NCBI GenBank assembly: GCA_963725415.1
Contig: CAVRZY010000200.1
Location: forward strand, 37,403 to 101,402
Reading direction: 5' to 3'
Length of the DNA stretch: 64,000 nucleotides
Origin: CAVRZY01 sp963725415
Lineage (GTDB): Bacteria > Acidobacteriota > Terriglobia > Bryobacterales > Bryobacteraceae
Position numbers and translations under genes: made by a program. Under the pieces are notes generated by a model that did no database searches, had not been told where the DNA came from, and saw only the letters and a program-made list of their open reading frames with translations. This document shows, one piece after another, positions 43,431 through 54,920 of the stretch. Each line of letters starts with the position of its first letter. Position 1 is the first letter of the stretch.

Positions 43431-45515
43431 TTACGGCGCCTTTGTAGGCGGCTGAACCACGGGCGTGCCGGGGGTTATAGTGGTGGGGGCCGAAGTGGCG
43501 GGCTTGGTGAGCCACTCCTGGATCCACTCCAGAACGGTATTGTACCACAGTACGCTGTTCTGGGGCTTGAGGATCCAGTGGCCCTCATCGGGGAACAGCA
43601 CTAACTTCGATGGAACCTTCTGAAGCTGCAAGGCGGTGAAAAGCTGGAGATCCTGACCGTAGGGGACGCGGTAATCCAGCTCTCCGGCGGTGATCAAAGT
43701 GGGGGTGCGAAATTCTTTGACGAAGTAACTGGGAGAGAAGCGGGCGTAGAGCTCGGGATTGTCCCAAGGGGCGCCGCGATATTCCCACAGCGGGAACCAC
43801 AGCTCCTCAGTTTCGCCGGTCTCGCTGCGCAGGTCGAAAACGCCGGCATGGGAAACCAGGGCCTTGAAATGCTGGGTGTGACCGAGGATCCAGTTGATCA
43901 TGTAGCCGCCATAGGAGGCGCCGGCAGCCGCCATCCGCTCCGGGTCGATGTAGGGCAGCTTGGCCACATAGTCGGCCGCGGCCATAATGTCATCGAAGGG
44001 TTTGCCGCCCCAGTCGGCGTTGATCTCGTCGGTGAATTTCTGGCCGTAGCCCGTCGAGCCCCGGAAATTGGGCATGACCACGACGTAGCCGGCCGCGGCG
44101 AACACCTGGACATTCCAGCGGTAGCTCCACTGCTCACCGAAGTGACCCTGCGGCCCGCCGTGGATCACAAACAGCGCGGGGTACTTCTTGTCCTCGCGAA
44201 AGCCGGGCGGTTTGAGCAGGAAGCTGTGGACGCGGGTTTTGTCCGCGCCTTCCACCCAGAATTCTTCCAACTGCGATAGTGGGTAGTCGGCCAGCAACGC
44301 GTCGTTGAAATGGGTAAAGGCAACGGGCGAGCCGCCGGAAGTAACCTGAAAGATTTCGACCGGACGCGAGGCGCTCTGCTCGGTGTAGACCATGGTCTTG
44401 CCGTCCGCGGTGAACCGGATGTCATCCACGCTGCTGGAACCGGTGACGATGGTGCGCGCGCCTCCGCCGGTCACCGGAACCATCTGGACTCCCTGCCGCC
44501 CCCGGTCTTCCACGGTAAAGAACAAGTGAGTGGAATCCGGCGACCAAGTGAAGCCGGTGACCCAGCGGTCCAGGCCCTCAGTGAGGTTCGCCAGTTTGCC
44601 GGTGGCGCGCTCCAGCACCGCCAGGCGCCAGCGATCGCTCTCGTAACCCGCCCGCAACTGGGTGCGGAAGGCCAGATACTTTCCATCCGGGGAGTAGAGC
44701 GGGGAGTTGTCCGCGCCGGGATTGATGGTGATTTTGACCGGCACGCCTCCGCCCATGGGGACCACGTAGAGATCCGAGTTGGTGCTGGTGGCGAGGTCCG
44801 GATCCGAAATCATGACGAAGCAGACCTCGGCGCCGTCGGGAGAGATGGCGTAATCATCCGGCCCGCCCAGCGAGAAGGGTGGCACGTCGCGCGAGTCCGG
44901 GGTGAGGTCTTTGGGCGTCCCGCCCTCGGCCGGAACCACCAGCAGATGGCTTCGCCGCGCGCTCTGCCAGCGGTCCCAGTGCCGGTAGAGCAGCGAAGTG
45001 TAGATACGCGCCTTTACTTTGGAGTTCTTCTCGGCCTCGAGTTTCTGCTTGTTGCAGGCCTCGTCGGAGCAGTCGGGGTAGACCTCGCTGGTGAACAGGA
45101 GGTTCTTTCCGTCGGGGGAATAGAGCACGCCGCCGGCTTCGGTCGAGAGGTTGGTGACCTGGCGGGCGCCGGAGCCGTCAGGTTTCATCAACCAGACCTG
45201 CGCCGAGCCGCTGCGATCCGAGATGAAGGCGATCTGCCTCGAATCCGGCGACCAGCGCGGGCGGTCGTTGAGGTTGCCGGCCTGGGTGATCTGCCGGGGC
45301 GTGCCGCCGCTCAGAGCAACCGCGTAGATGTGTCTCGGCTTGCGGTTGTTCTCCAGATCGACCGTCTGCACGCTGAAGGCCAGCATCTTGCCGTCAGGCG
45401 AGATTTGCGGATCGCTGATGCGGGCCACCTTGAGCAGCGCCTGAACGTCGAACGGCACCTTCTGCGCTACCAGGGGAACCGATAAAGCCAGGAGGAGAAG
45501 CACAACTTGCGGCAT
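43431..45515 (-). CDS. S9-family prolyl oligopeptidase/acylaminoacyl peptidase, secreted
   Basis: 694 residues. The signal peptide MPQVVLLLLALSVPLVAQ is followed by a beta-propeller of WD40-like PD40 repeats (ISDPQISPDGKMLAFSVQTV, RPRWSPDSRQIAFISDRSGS, NSPLYSPDGKYLAFRTQLR), then an alpha/beta hydrolase. The catalytic triad is Ser534 in GASYGGYM, Asp614 in GELDYRVPYG and His646 in DEGHWILK. A low-complexity Pro/Thr tail ends the protein (TSAPTTITPGTPVVQPPTKA). Such enzymes cleave short peptides in the periplasm. It is a stand-alone gene, and the IS1380 end lies four bases after its stop, so a 3' terminator may have been lost. Confidence 0.92.
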   Translation of the reverse strand: MPQVVLLLLALSVPLVAQKVPFDVQALLKVARISDPQISPDGKMLAFSVQTVDLENNRKPRHIYAVALSGGTPRQITQAGNLNDRPRWSPDSRQIAFISDRSGSAQVWLMKPDGSGARQVTNLSTEAGGVLYSPDGKNLLFTSEVYPDCSDEACNKQKLEAEKNSKVKARIYTSLLYRHWDRWQSARRSHLLVVPAEGGTPKDLTPDSRDVPPFSLGGPDDYAISPDGAEVCFVMISDPDLATSTNSDLYVVPMGGGVPVKITINPGADNSPLYSPDGKYLAFRTQLRAGYESDRWRLAVLERATGKLANLTEGLDRWVTGFTWSPDSTHLFFTVEDRGRQGVQMVPVTGGGARTIVTGSSSVDDIRFTADGKTMVYTEQSASRPVEIFQVTSGGSPVAFTHFNDALLADYPLSQLEEFWVEGADKTRVHSFLLKPPGFREDKKYPALFVIHGGPQGHFGEQWSYRWNVQVFAAAGYVVVMPNFRGSTGYGQKFTDEINADWGGKPFDDIMAAADYVAKLPYIDPERMAAAGASYGGYMINWILGHTQHFKALVSHAGVFDLRSETGETEELWFPLWEYRGAPWDNPELYARFSPSYFVKEFRTPTLITAGELDYRVPYGQDLQLFTALQLQKVPSKLVLFPDEGHWILKPQNSVLWYNTVLEWIQEWLTKPATSAPTTITPGTPVVQPPTKAP

Positions 45516-45605
45516 ATCCGAATTGTAGCGGAGGGCCGCAGCTCCTGTGCAGGCCGGTCTGAGCCGGGCTAAGATGTTGGTGGGAGACTCGATACGAGAA
45601 CCCTG

Positions 45606-47777
45606 TTGATAGCTTTGGCTCTTCTGATACTGGACTGGCCGAGTGACGGCTCGCTTCTTATTTACTCGCGGCCGGCGGCCGGGGGCATTGTGGAAACGGT
45701 GCGGGTAGTTGCCGACAGCGCGGGTAACATTTACGTTGCAGGCAACGTGGTCAAGGACCGGTGGGTATTGTTTCCGGGCGCGCTCAACCCCACCTCGGAC
45801 GCCTTCGTGACACGGTTGGATCGGGACGGGAACACCCAGTGGACCACCTATCTGGCGGGCGCGAAGGGGGACCGGGCAAACGGGCTGGCTGTGGACGCGG
45901 CCGGCAACGCGTACGTGGGGGGCGTGACCACCTCCTCCGATTTTCCGATCGCCAACGCGTTCCAGCGCCAGCTCTGCACGTCGGCGCAGAGCGGCTTTCC
46001 CTCGGCCTGCGGGTTTGTGGCCAAGCTGGATGCGCGCGGGCGGATCGTTTACTCGACGTATTTAGGCGGCCAGGGGCAGAACAGCGTGAACGCGGTGGCA
46101 GTGGACTCTGGCGGCAGCGCATACGTGACCGGAGAGACCAATGCGATCAACTTTCCAACCACGCCTGGAGTGCTGATTCCGAGCGTACCGCGGACTTCCT
46201 TCTTCGCGCCTTCGTATGCCTTCGTCAGCCGCTTGGCGCCCTCGGGCGATGCGCTGATCTACTCGACTTACCTGGGAGGAGCGGGGGCGCACTGCGAGGG
46301 AGGCAGCCGCTGCGTGGGCGTGGTAGGGCTGAGCTGGGGGACGGCGATCGCCCTGGATGCGGCGGGGAATGCGTATGTGGCCGGAGTGACCAGCGCCATC
46401 AACTTCCCCGTGACTGCCGACGCGTTCCAGACCGAGTGCCGGTGCAGCAGCGCCAAAATCCGGACCGCCTACGACGGCTTTATAGCGAAGCTCAACACCG
46501 GCGGCACAGCGCTTCTGTACTCGACCTATCTGGGTGGAACCCCATACGGGCCGGCGTCGGACTTACTGGAGGGCACGGATGCGCCCCGCACGATTGCCGT
46601 GGACCCAGCGGGCAACGCCTACGTCGCGGGCCTCACCACCAGTCATGACTTCCCGGTTACAGCGGGCGCGTTACAGCAGGAGTTTCGGGGCTGCACCGAC
46701 GTGAACTGCTTTGAGCACTTAGGGATCGGTTTTGTATCGAAGCTGGATCCGGCGGGGAAGAGCCTTCTGTATTCGACCTATCTGGGAGGCCGTTCGGCCG
46801 AGGTGAACGGGCTGGCGCTGGATGAGCAGGGCAATGCCTGGCTGGCCGGCGCCAACGCCGGGACGGATTTTCCAGTCACCGCGGGCGGTTTCCCGCGCGG
46901 CGGAGACTTCCTGGCGCAACTGAACGCCACCGGGAGTGCGGTGATAAGCGGGACACAATTCCCGCAGGGCGTCTCGGGCGCCAACATCGCGCGGGATGCG
47001 CTGGACAGGCTCTACGTTGTGGGCGGCGATTCGGGGCTGGTCTCGCGGGCTGGTGCGCCGGGCAGCGCAGCGCCTGAGGTGCTGGGAGTGGGCAACGCGG
47101 CGGGCGGCCCAGTAACGGCGCGGGTCGCGCCCGGAGAGCTGATCAGCATCTACGGGATCAATATCGGGCCGGTCGCGCCGGCGGGTGTCCGGCTGGATGC
47201 GGGCGGGCGAGTGGACACTAACCTTAACGGGGTGCGCGTCTTCTTCAACGGTCTGGCGGCGCCGCTGCTGTATGCCCAGCCAGACCAGATCAACGCGGTC
47301 GTCCCCTACGGGATTGCGGGCTGGAGTGAAACCCTTCTGGAGGTAGTTCAGAACGACATCATCGTGGCCTCGATGCGCCTGGCGGTGGTGGAGGCCGAGC
47401 CGGAGATTTTCCGGGGGGCGGACGGGCAGTCGGCGGCGGCGCTGAACCAGGACGGCAGCATCAACTCCCAGGAGAACCGGGCCACCCCAAGCTCGATCGT
47501 GGTGCTTTATGTGACCGGGGATGGGCCAACTGAGCCGCGGGTGGCCGACGGGCAGATCAACCGGGGGACACTGCCGCGGCCCAAGCTGTCGGTATCGGTG
47601 GAGATCGACGGCAACCCGGCCGAGATCCTCTATGCTGGCGCGGCGCCGGGCCAGGTGGCGGGCCTGATGCAACTCAACGCCAGGCTGCCGGCGGAATATT
47701 ACAGCGATGCGTTGCCGGTGGTGGTTCGAGCGGGAAGCGGAGTCAGCCATAGCGTGGTGGTGCAGGTGGGGCCCTGA
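45606..47777 (+). CDS. SBBP-repeat beta-propeller protein with Solibacter-type C-terminal domain
   Basis: 723 residues from TTG 45606. At least seven repeats of the SBBP type are visible, each like YSTYLGGQGQNSVNAVAVDS with GNAYVAG and a DFPVT stretch (LYSTYLGGTPYGPASDLLEG, NAYVAGLTTSHDFPVTAGAL). The last 230 residues form the domain typical of Solibacter-like bacteria (RVAPGELISIYGINIGPVAP, YAQPDQINAVVPYGIAGWSE, DGNPAEILYAGAAPGQVAGL). The N-terminus is hydrophobic but a clean signal peptide is not obvious, so the real start may be nearby. Probably an extracellular or surface adhesive/binding protein; function is unproven. This gene is one of the best taxonomic pointers in the window. Confidence 0.88.
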   Translation: MIALALLILDWPSDGSLLIYSRPAAGGIVETVRVVADSAGNIYVAGNVVKDRWVLFPGALNPTSDAFVTRLDRDGNTQWTTYLAGAKGDRANGLAVDAAGNAYVGGVTTSSDFPIANAFQRQLCTSAQSGFPSACGFVAKLDARGRIVYSTYLGGQGQNSVNAVAVDSGGSAYVTGETNAINFPTTPGVLIPSVPRTSFFAPSYAFVSRLAPSGDALIYSTYLGGAGAHCEGGSRCVGVVGLSWGTAIALDAAGNAYVAGVTSAINFPVTADAFQTECRCSSAKIRTAYDGFIAKLNTGGTALLYSTYLGGTPYGPASDLLEGTDAPRTIAVDPAGNAYVAGLTTSHDFPVTAGALQQEFRGCTDVNCFEHLGIGFVSKLDPAGKSLLYSTYLGGRSAEVNGLALDEQGNAWLAGANAGTDFPVTAGGFPRGGDFLAQLNATGSAVISGTQFPQGVSGANIARDALDRLYVVGGDSGLVSRAGAPGSAAPEVLGVGNAAGGPVTARVAPGELISIYGINIGPVAPAGVRLDAGGRVDTNLNGVRVFFNGLAAPLLYAQPDQINAVVPYGIAGWSETLLEVVQNDIIVASMRLAVVEAEPEIFRGADGQSAAALNQDGSINSQENRATPSSIVVLYVTGDGPTEPRVADGQINRGTLPRPKLSVSVEIDGNPAEILYAGAAPGQVAGLMQLNARLPAEYYSDALPVVVRAGSGVSHSVVVQVGP

Positions 47778-47824
47778 GGCAGCCGCCGTGTTGTGTGCTA
47801 GCATGGTGATTTCACTCGACCTAC

Positions 47825-49064
47825 ATGATTCGCGCCGTTAAGGGCACGCGCGACCTGTTGCCACCTTCCACCGCGGTCTGGAACCATGTGGAACAGGTGG
47901 CGCACCAGGTCTTTCGCGCCTATAACTACCAGGAAATCCGGACGCCGGTTTTCGAAGAGACACTCCTGTTTGCGCGCGGAGTAGGCGAAGAGACCGACAT
48001 CGTCACCAAGGAGATGTACACCTTCGAAGACCGCGACGGGGCCTCTCTGACCCTGCGGCCGGAAGCCACGGCCTCGGTGATCCGGGCCTATATGGAGCAC
48101 CACCTGGACCAGCGGCCGGGCCTTCAGAAGCTCTATTACATGGGGCCCATGTTCCGCCGCGAACGGCCGCAGAAGGGGCGCTTCCGGCAGTTCTACCAGA
48201 TCGGGGCGGAGGCCATCGGGTCGGAGTCGCCGGCCCTGGATGCGGAAGTCATCGAGATGGTAGTGGAGTTTTTGGGGCGGCTGGGCCTGGAAGGCTTCGG
48301 GCTGTTGTTGAACTCGGTGGGCTGTCCGAAGTGCCGGCGGGAGTACGTGGGTGAACTGCGGGAGAAGCTTGGCGAGGTGCTCGAGCCGCTGTGTGCGGAT
48401 TGCCGGCGCAGGGCCGAGACGAACCCGCTTCGGGTGCTGGACTGCAAGGTTCCGGACGATCAGCCGATTATTGGAAAGCTGCCCTCGATCCTGGAACGGC
48501 TGTGCGCGGAGTGCGGCGCACATTTCCAGGCTGTGCAGCAGCACCTCACGGATCGGGAGATTGCCTACCAGGTGAGGCCCCGGCTGGTGCGCGGGCTGGA
48601 CTACTACATGCGGACCACCTTCGAGATCGTGCACGGGGCGCTAGGGGCGCAGAACTCGGTGCTGGGCGGGGGCCGCTACGACGGACTGGCGGAGGCCCTG
48701 GGCTCGAAGGTCCACTCGCCGGGCATGGGCTTTTCGATCGGCGAGGATCGGCTCATCATGAGCGTTGAGGAGACTCGGCCGGGCGCGTATCAAGAGGTCT
48801 TAGATCTTTTTGTGGCGCCGCTGGGAGAAGCCGCCATGCGCAACTGCGCGCTGCTGGCGCGGGATTTGCGACGGCTGGGCGTTTCGGTCGAGGTGGCCGA
48901 GGAAGGGCGGCTGAAGCGGACCATGGAGCTGGCCAATAAGCTGGGTGCGCGATATGCGCTGATCGTGGGCGAGGACGAGCTGGCCTCCGGGAGATATGCG
49001 CTGAAGAACATGCAGACGGGCGAGCAGGAAAGCGTGACGCGAGAGGAGTTGGTGGAAAAGCTCT

Positions 49065-49081
<17 letters not shown>
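47825..49081 (+). CDS. hisS: Histidyl-tRNA synthetase
   Basis: 418 residues, full length for the bacterial enzyme. Class II motif 1 region is VAHQVFRAYNYQEIRTPVFE, motif 2 LYYMGPMFRRERPQKGRFRQ FYQ, and the His-specific HisA block is VRGLDYYMRTTFEIV. The motif 3 region is GGGRYDGLAEALGS. The C-terminal anticodon-binding domain follows (DLFVAPLGEAAMRNCALLAR, GARYALIVGEDELASG). It charges tRNA-His in the cytoplasm and is essential. The stop overlaps the aspS start by 17 bases, the common hisS-aspS pair of bacteria. Confidence 0.97.
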
Positions 49082-50872
<1,791 letters not shown>

Positions 50873-51099
50873 GGGGCTTTGAGGGGGTGAGGGGTGGCGG
50901 TGACGGTGTTTATTGACGTTGCCGCATGCCAATCGTCAATTCTCCCGCCACGATCGCTGCGCCCCCATGCGTCGCTGGCGCCGTTGTTTGGTTCCGGCTC
51001 TGCCGCGCTGTGGATTGCTGCATCTTCACTGGGCAGGATGTTTGACGGCAGGCCCCGTTGCGACCCAGGACAGAGTTGGGTCACAGTATTGCGACGTCC
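50873..51099. other. Intergenic between aspS and the toxin gene, nothing recognised
   Basis: About 230 bases with only short spurious frames. No clear terminator hairpin was found after aspS. Confidence 0.5.
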
Positions 51100-51128
51100 T
51101 TGCTTTAATATTCCACACGTGGTATATT
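51100..51128 (+). promoter_or_regulatory. Toxin-antitoxin promoter with palindromic operator
   Basis: ttgctt (51100-51105), 17-base spacer and tatatt (51123-51128) form a plausible promoter only six bases before the toxin ATG. The spacer holds an imperfect palindrome, tattccacacgtggtata (51109-51126, 14 of 18 positions), placed where an antitoxin could block polymerase. No ribosome binding site follows, so the toxin mRNA may be leaderless. Confidence 0.5.
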
Positions 51129-51134
51129 CCTTCT

Positions 51135-51503
51135 ATGGAATGGTCGGTGGAGTTCACCGATGCGTTTGGGGAATGGTGGGAGCGTCTGACTGCCGAGGAA
51201 CAGGAGGATGTGAACGCTTCGGTTGTGTTGCTGGAACGCTTCGGACCGCTGCTGCGGTACCCCCATAGTCCTGCGGTGACATCTTCGAAGCATCCGCACA
51301 TGAGGGAACTGCGAATTCAGCATCGAGGACGACCCTACAGAGTGCTCTACGCTTTCGATCCCCGGCGGTGCGCGATCCTGTTGATCGGCGGGGACAAGAC
51401 CGGGGACCAGAGATGGTATGACACCTACGTTCCCGTTGCAGACAGGTTGTACGACTCGCACGTCGACCAACTGAGGAGGGAGGGAATAGTCGAAGATGGC
51501 TAG
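51135..51503 (+). CDS. HigB/RelE-like toxin
   Basis: 122 residues from ATG 51135 (MEWSVEFTDAFGEWWERLTA); the frame is open upstream but only this start matches the fold. The RelE/HigB-type pattern is present: EWWERLTAEEQEDVNASVVL, the conserved basic stretch MRELRIQHRGRPYRVLYAFD and LLIGGDKTGDQRWYDTYVPV. Toxins of this type cut mRNA on the ribosome. It precedes its antitoxin, the reversed order typical of higBA, with an eight-base overlap. An operator-like palindrome lies in its promoter. Confidence 0.9.
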   Translation: MEWSVEFTDAFGEWWERLTAEEQEDVNASVVLLERFGPLLRYPHSPAVTSSKHPHMRELRIQHRGRPYRVLYAFDPRRCAILLIGGDKTGDQRWYDTYVPVADRLYDSHVDQLRREGIVEDG

Positions 51504-51813
51504 GAGCTTCAGAGAACTACGCGAGAAGATGAGTCCCCAGTCGCGGGCCCGGAGCGAGGCGAAAGCGGAGCGCCTGATCCGGGAGATGGCCTTGGACGAA
51601 CTGCGGACCGCCCGGCAGATGACGCAGGAGCATCTGGCGAAGATCCTGAGGGTAAACCAGTCAGCGATCTCTAAACTGGAACGCCGCACGGACATGTACG
51701 TCAGCACGCTGAGCGATTTTGTGCAAGCTATGGGCGGCGCCCTGGAGATTCGGGCGAGATTCCCGGAGGGAGACGTTCGGATCAAGCAGTTCGGGCAGCT
51801 TTCAAGACCCTAG
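51496..51813 (+). CDS. HigA-like antitoxin, XRE family
   Basis: 105 residues. An N-terminal helical part (ELREKMSPQSRARSEAKAER) is followed by a helix-turn-helix (TARQMTQEHLAKILRVNQSA, ISKLERRTDMYVSTLSDFVQ) and a short beta tail (ALEIRARFPEGDVRIKQFGQ). It overlaps the toxin gene, neutralises it and probably autoregulates through the palindrome at 51109-51126. The last 12 codons, from gatcaagcag at 51780, are part of a 228-base sequence repeated at 54921, so the gene's 3' end coincides with a repeat boundary. Confidence 0.9.
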   Translation: MARSFRELREKMSPQSRARSEAKAERLIREMALDELRTARQMTQEHLAKILRVNQSAISKLERRTDMYVSTLSDFVQAMGGALEIRARFPEGDVRIKQFGQLSRP

Positions 51814-52007
51814 CCCGCATTTCTCACTAGCGCCTGGCCTCCCAAGTTCAGCGATAGTCCGCTCGCTGACACGGATGAGGCCGAACCTAAGAGGCTGGCA
51901 ACAAGGCGGAGGGAGGAGGCAAAAGGCAAGAGCGAATTGGGAAGGCTTCCCCAGCTTTGTCTGACTGGGGCTCCCGCAGGCGAAGGGAAAAACTTCTGAG
52001 AAGGAAC
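51780..52007 (+). repeat. 228 bp direct repeat, left copy
   Basis: Begins with gatcaagcagttcgggcagc inside the antitoxin gene and ends aacttctgagaaggaac at 52007. The right copy, 54921-55290, has the same sequence plus a 141 bp insertion (MITE with its target duplication). Between the copies lie a truncated resolvase and a spermidine-synthase-like gene. Confidence 0.88.
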
Positions 52008-52047
52008 GTGAGCTTTCCGCAAGCCTGCGTAAGTGAGGCGGGCTGAC

Positions 52048-52572
52048 CTATTTCCCCGAGGAATAGGCCACCAGGATGCGGCGTACCGAGGTGCGGCCGA
52101 TCTGCAAGCGGCGGGCGATCTCAGCCTTGCTGACTCCGGCGTGATGGAGTCTGCGGATCTCAGGCCTGTGCATGGCCGCCGTTGCCGGCCGGCCCAGGCG
52201 CTTGCCGTTTTTCCGGGCATGGGCCAAGCCGGCGCGCACCCGTTCCCGCAAGATCTCCCTTTCGAACTCGGCGAAAACAGCCAGTAGCGCGGCCATGGCC
52301 CGGCCAGTCGGTGTCGTCAGGTCCAGGGCTTCAGTCAGGGAGACGAGACCGACGCCCAGGTGGTCCAGTTCCTGGAGAGTGGCCAGCAGGTCCGCCACGG
52401 AGCGGCCCCAGCGGTCCAAGCGCCACACCAGCACCACATCGATCTCGCGGCGACGCGCCAACTCCAGCAATCTCTCCCGCAGTTGCCGTTGCGAGGCGCC
52501 GCTGCCGACCTCCTTCACCTGCCAGGCTATCGTCCATCCTCGCTTGCCGGCGTATTCTCGCAGGACGCGCAT
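52048..52572 (-). pseudogene. Serine resolvase lacking its catalytic N-terminus
   Basis: About 174 residues starting LREYAGKRGWTIAWQVKEVG after the first Met. The body is a good small serine recombinase (IDVVLVWRLDRWGRSVADLL, LTTPTGRAMAALLAVFAEFE, REILRERVRAGLAHARKNGK) with a C-terminal HTH (VSKAEIARRLQIGRTSVRRI). The first 25 or so residues, including the YxRVS motif with the nucleophile Ser, are missing, and no frame upstream of 52572 supplies them. It cannot catalyse recombination as it stands. It lies 40 bases inside the left direct repeat. Confidence 0.8.
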
Positions 52573-52604
52573 CTACAGCGGCCACGGAGCAATACCGGCT
52601 CAGA

Positions 52605-54868
52605 TCATGGCCTGTTCCGGCTCGACGCCCATGACGCAGCGAAAATCACACCGGCGACAGCAATCAGATACTGGAAGCCAACCAACATTGAGGCGTTCTC
52701 CGCAAGCCCGCCAAGCATGGCGCCCGCGGTGTTAAAGGCGAGGGCCTGCTCCGGCTTGGCCGCGGTTCTAAAGAGCATTGCGAAGATCACACCCGAGCAG
52801 AAAACAGGTGACAGGAGGAGGATTCCAGCGGCGATCCCCTGAAGGAGTCGAGGTAGACCCAGGAACGCGTCCAGGGGAACCACTGTGTTCAGTGCCAGAG
52901 TGAGAAGCAAACCCCAATAGAACGGCGCGAGACACGCGGGCCTTCGTTTGAGAACCCACAGGTTCGCCAGGAGAATCATGACAAGTACCGCGGAGAAGAC
53001 CGCTACGTTGACGATCCAGGTACTGCCGAAGAGCAGGGCAGCATGCACCACCGCCTTGGTCTCCAGCAGCATGAAGCCGGCGCCCAGAAGCACCATTGTG
53101 GCGCTGAAGCTGGTGAACTCCCCCCCCGGCTCCCGCCCGAACAACCACAGCAGGGCTAAGGAAATCGCTGCGATTACAGTCATCCCCCGCCAGGAAAGAG
53201 CGGTAATCATCGGGTTCCGCAAGTAGAGGAAAGGCCAGGCATCCTCCGCGATCTTGAGCGCGCTCGGGATCTCCACCCTTGCGGGACTCACGCGGATGCG
53301 TTCTCCACCCACTACGTCCCTGAAGCCGTTCGGTGCGGTTGGGCTCGGGGCCATGCCCGGGCGGATCCAGTAGGAGCCGCTCCCTTTGAACGTATCCTCA
53401 AGGACCTCCGCCCGCCGGCCCTCAAAGAACATCGTAAACCCCTCGGCGGTTTGCGCCGCGGCTATGGAGTCTCGATGCGGGAATACCGCCACTACCGGCG
53501 GCCGGCTAAATGCAGTTCCGAGTGTCGCGGCCAGACGCGAGACGATCCAGCCCTGCCGGAAGTAGTTGTAAATCACGAACAGGCCGTCCACCTTGAGAAC
53601 CCGCTGGACATCCGACATCGCCTCCCTCGTGAACAAGTAGCTCTCCAGGCGGATATTGCTGACGCTGCTGTGCAACACTAGCGAATCGACCAGGGCGAAA
53701 ACAACCAGATCGTACTTCCTACCGGTGGAACGGAGGAAGTTCCGGCCATCATCGAGGTGCACGGTGACACGCGGGTCCTGATACGGCCTGTCCGGGTGGT
53801 CGCGCTGACCGAGACGCTGAATCTCCGGATCGATCTCCACGGCATCGATCCGCGCATCCGGGGAAGCCCACTCGAGCGCTCTGCTCAAATCATTGCCGGA
53901 CCCCGCGCCAATGATGCAGATGTCACGGAATCTCGGCTGAGCCGTGTCGCGATTCAACAGATAAGGAATCGCATAGGCAGGGAATGGGTCATTGCGGCTG
54001 ACCATCTGCTGATGTCCCAGAAGATTCACGACGATGGTGCGCGTGTCGGGCGAGTAGTTGATGCGGTAGTACGGGGACCAGGATTCCTCGGGGAACTTAG
54101 TCCTGATCACACCCATTGGGAAGGAATCCAGCACCAGCAGCAAGAGAGGCGCCGCGAAAGAGAATCCCAGTGCGCACCATCTGCTGGAGCCGTCCCGAAG
54201 CAATAAATACGCCAGTCCAACCGCCACGATGCCGAACCACCAGATCGGTGGCAGCCACCAGGAGACGCACTGAAACAGGAGCACACCCGCGAGACTGCCG
54301 CCGATGTTGACGAGGTACGCTTCTACGGCGTTTGGCAGAGCGACGAAACGACGCCCCAGGAATTGCCCCACTCCAATCATCACTGCCACGGTGAGAAGAA
54401 AGAAAAAGCCGGCAACGAATTCAATCGGAACCACAAAGGACGCGACATCGGCCACTCGATCCTCGGTGCCGAAGAACACCTCCTGCGGAGCCGCCCTGTT
54501 TCCGCCCACGTCTAGAACGTCCTGGAGTTGAAGTCGCACCCACTCCATGGCAGAGCCAGCGGCAATGACAATCGCGAGCCAGACAGGACTGAGCGGGAGA
54601 TGATTCCTGCCTTGTCGTGCTGCAAGACAACCCAAGGAAGCCCAAGGAACGACGCCAACAGAATAGTGTTCGTGAAAAACGTGAGGAAGAGAACGTGAGC
54701 AGGCAGCCAACGGATCAAGGCCAGTTCCAGAAACAGGAACAGCGCACTCGCGAGGAAGAGGTCGACCTTCGCCCGTTGCGCCCGATCGGAGGTTGCGGCT
54801 GCTTCCCGCAAGCACAAGTCCCTGGGCTCACTCGTTCTGGGCGTTGTCCGGGACTCAGGGGCATTCAT
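52605..54868 (-). CDS. Spermidine-synthase-like multi-pass membrane protein, one-base frameshift near N-terminus
   Basis: The N-terminus starts at ATG 54868 (MNAPESRTTPRTSEPRDLCL) and reads FLELALIRWLPAHVLFLTFF into the first helices. At the CCC run 54641-54643 the frame breaks; adding one base joins it to LGCLAARQGRNHLPLSPVWL and on to the stop at 52605, about 750 residues in all. Membrane helices flank a cytoplasmic spermidine-synthase/SAM fold (ICIIGAGSGNDLSRALEWAS, IDAVEIDPEIQRLGQRDHPD, VTVHLDDGRNFLRSTGRKYD), followed by more helices (IAAISLALLWLFGREPGGEF, TMVLLGAGFMLLETKAVVHA). Such fused proteins are widespread but have no proven substrate. It is bounded by the 228 bp repeats. Confidence 0.82.
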
Positions 54869-54920
54869 CGTGTAGCAAGCTCCCCCTTACTAAGAAGTTC
54901 ACTATACCTGAAATACATGC

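Noticed and set aside
51780..54920. Active integrative element driven by its resolvase
   Set aside because: The resolvase lacks the catalytic Ser segment, and 228 bp repeats are far longer than att cores. Kept only as a possible past event.
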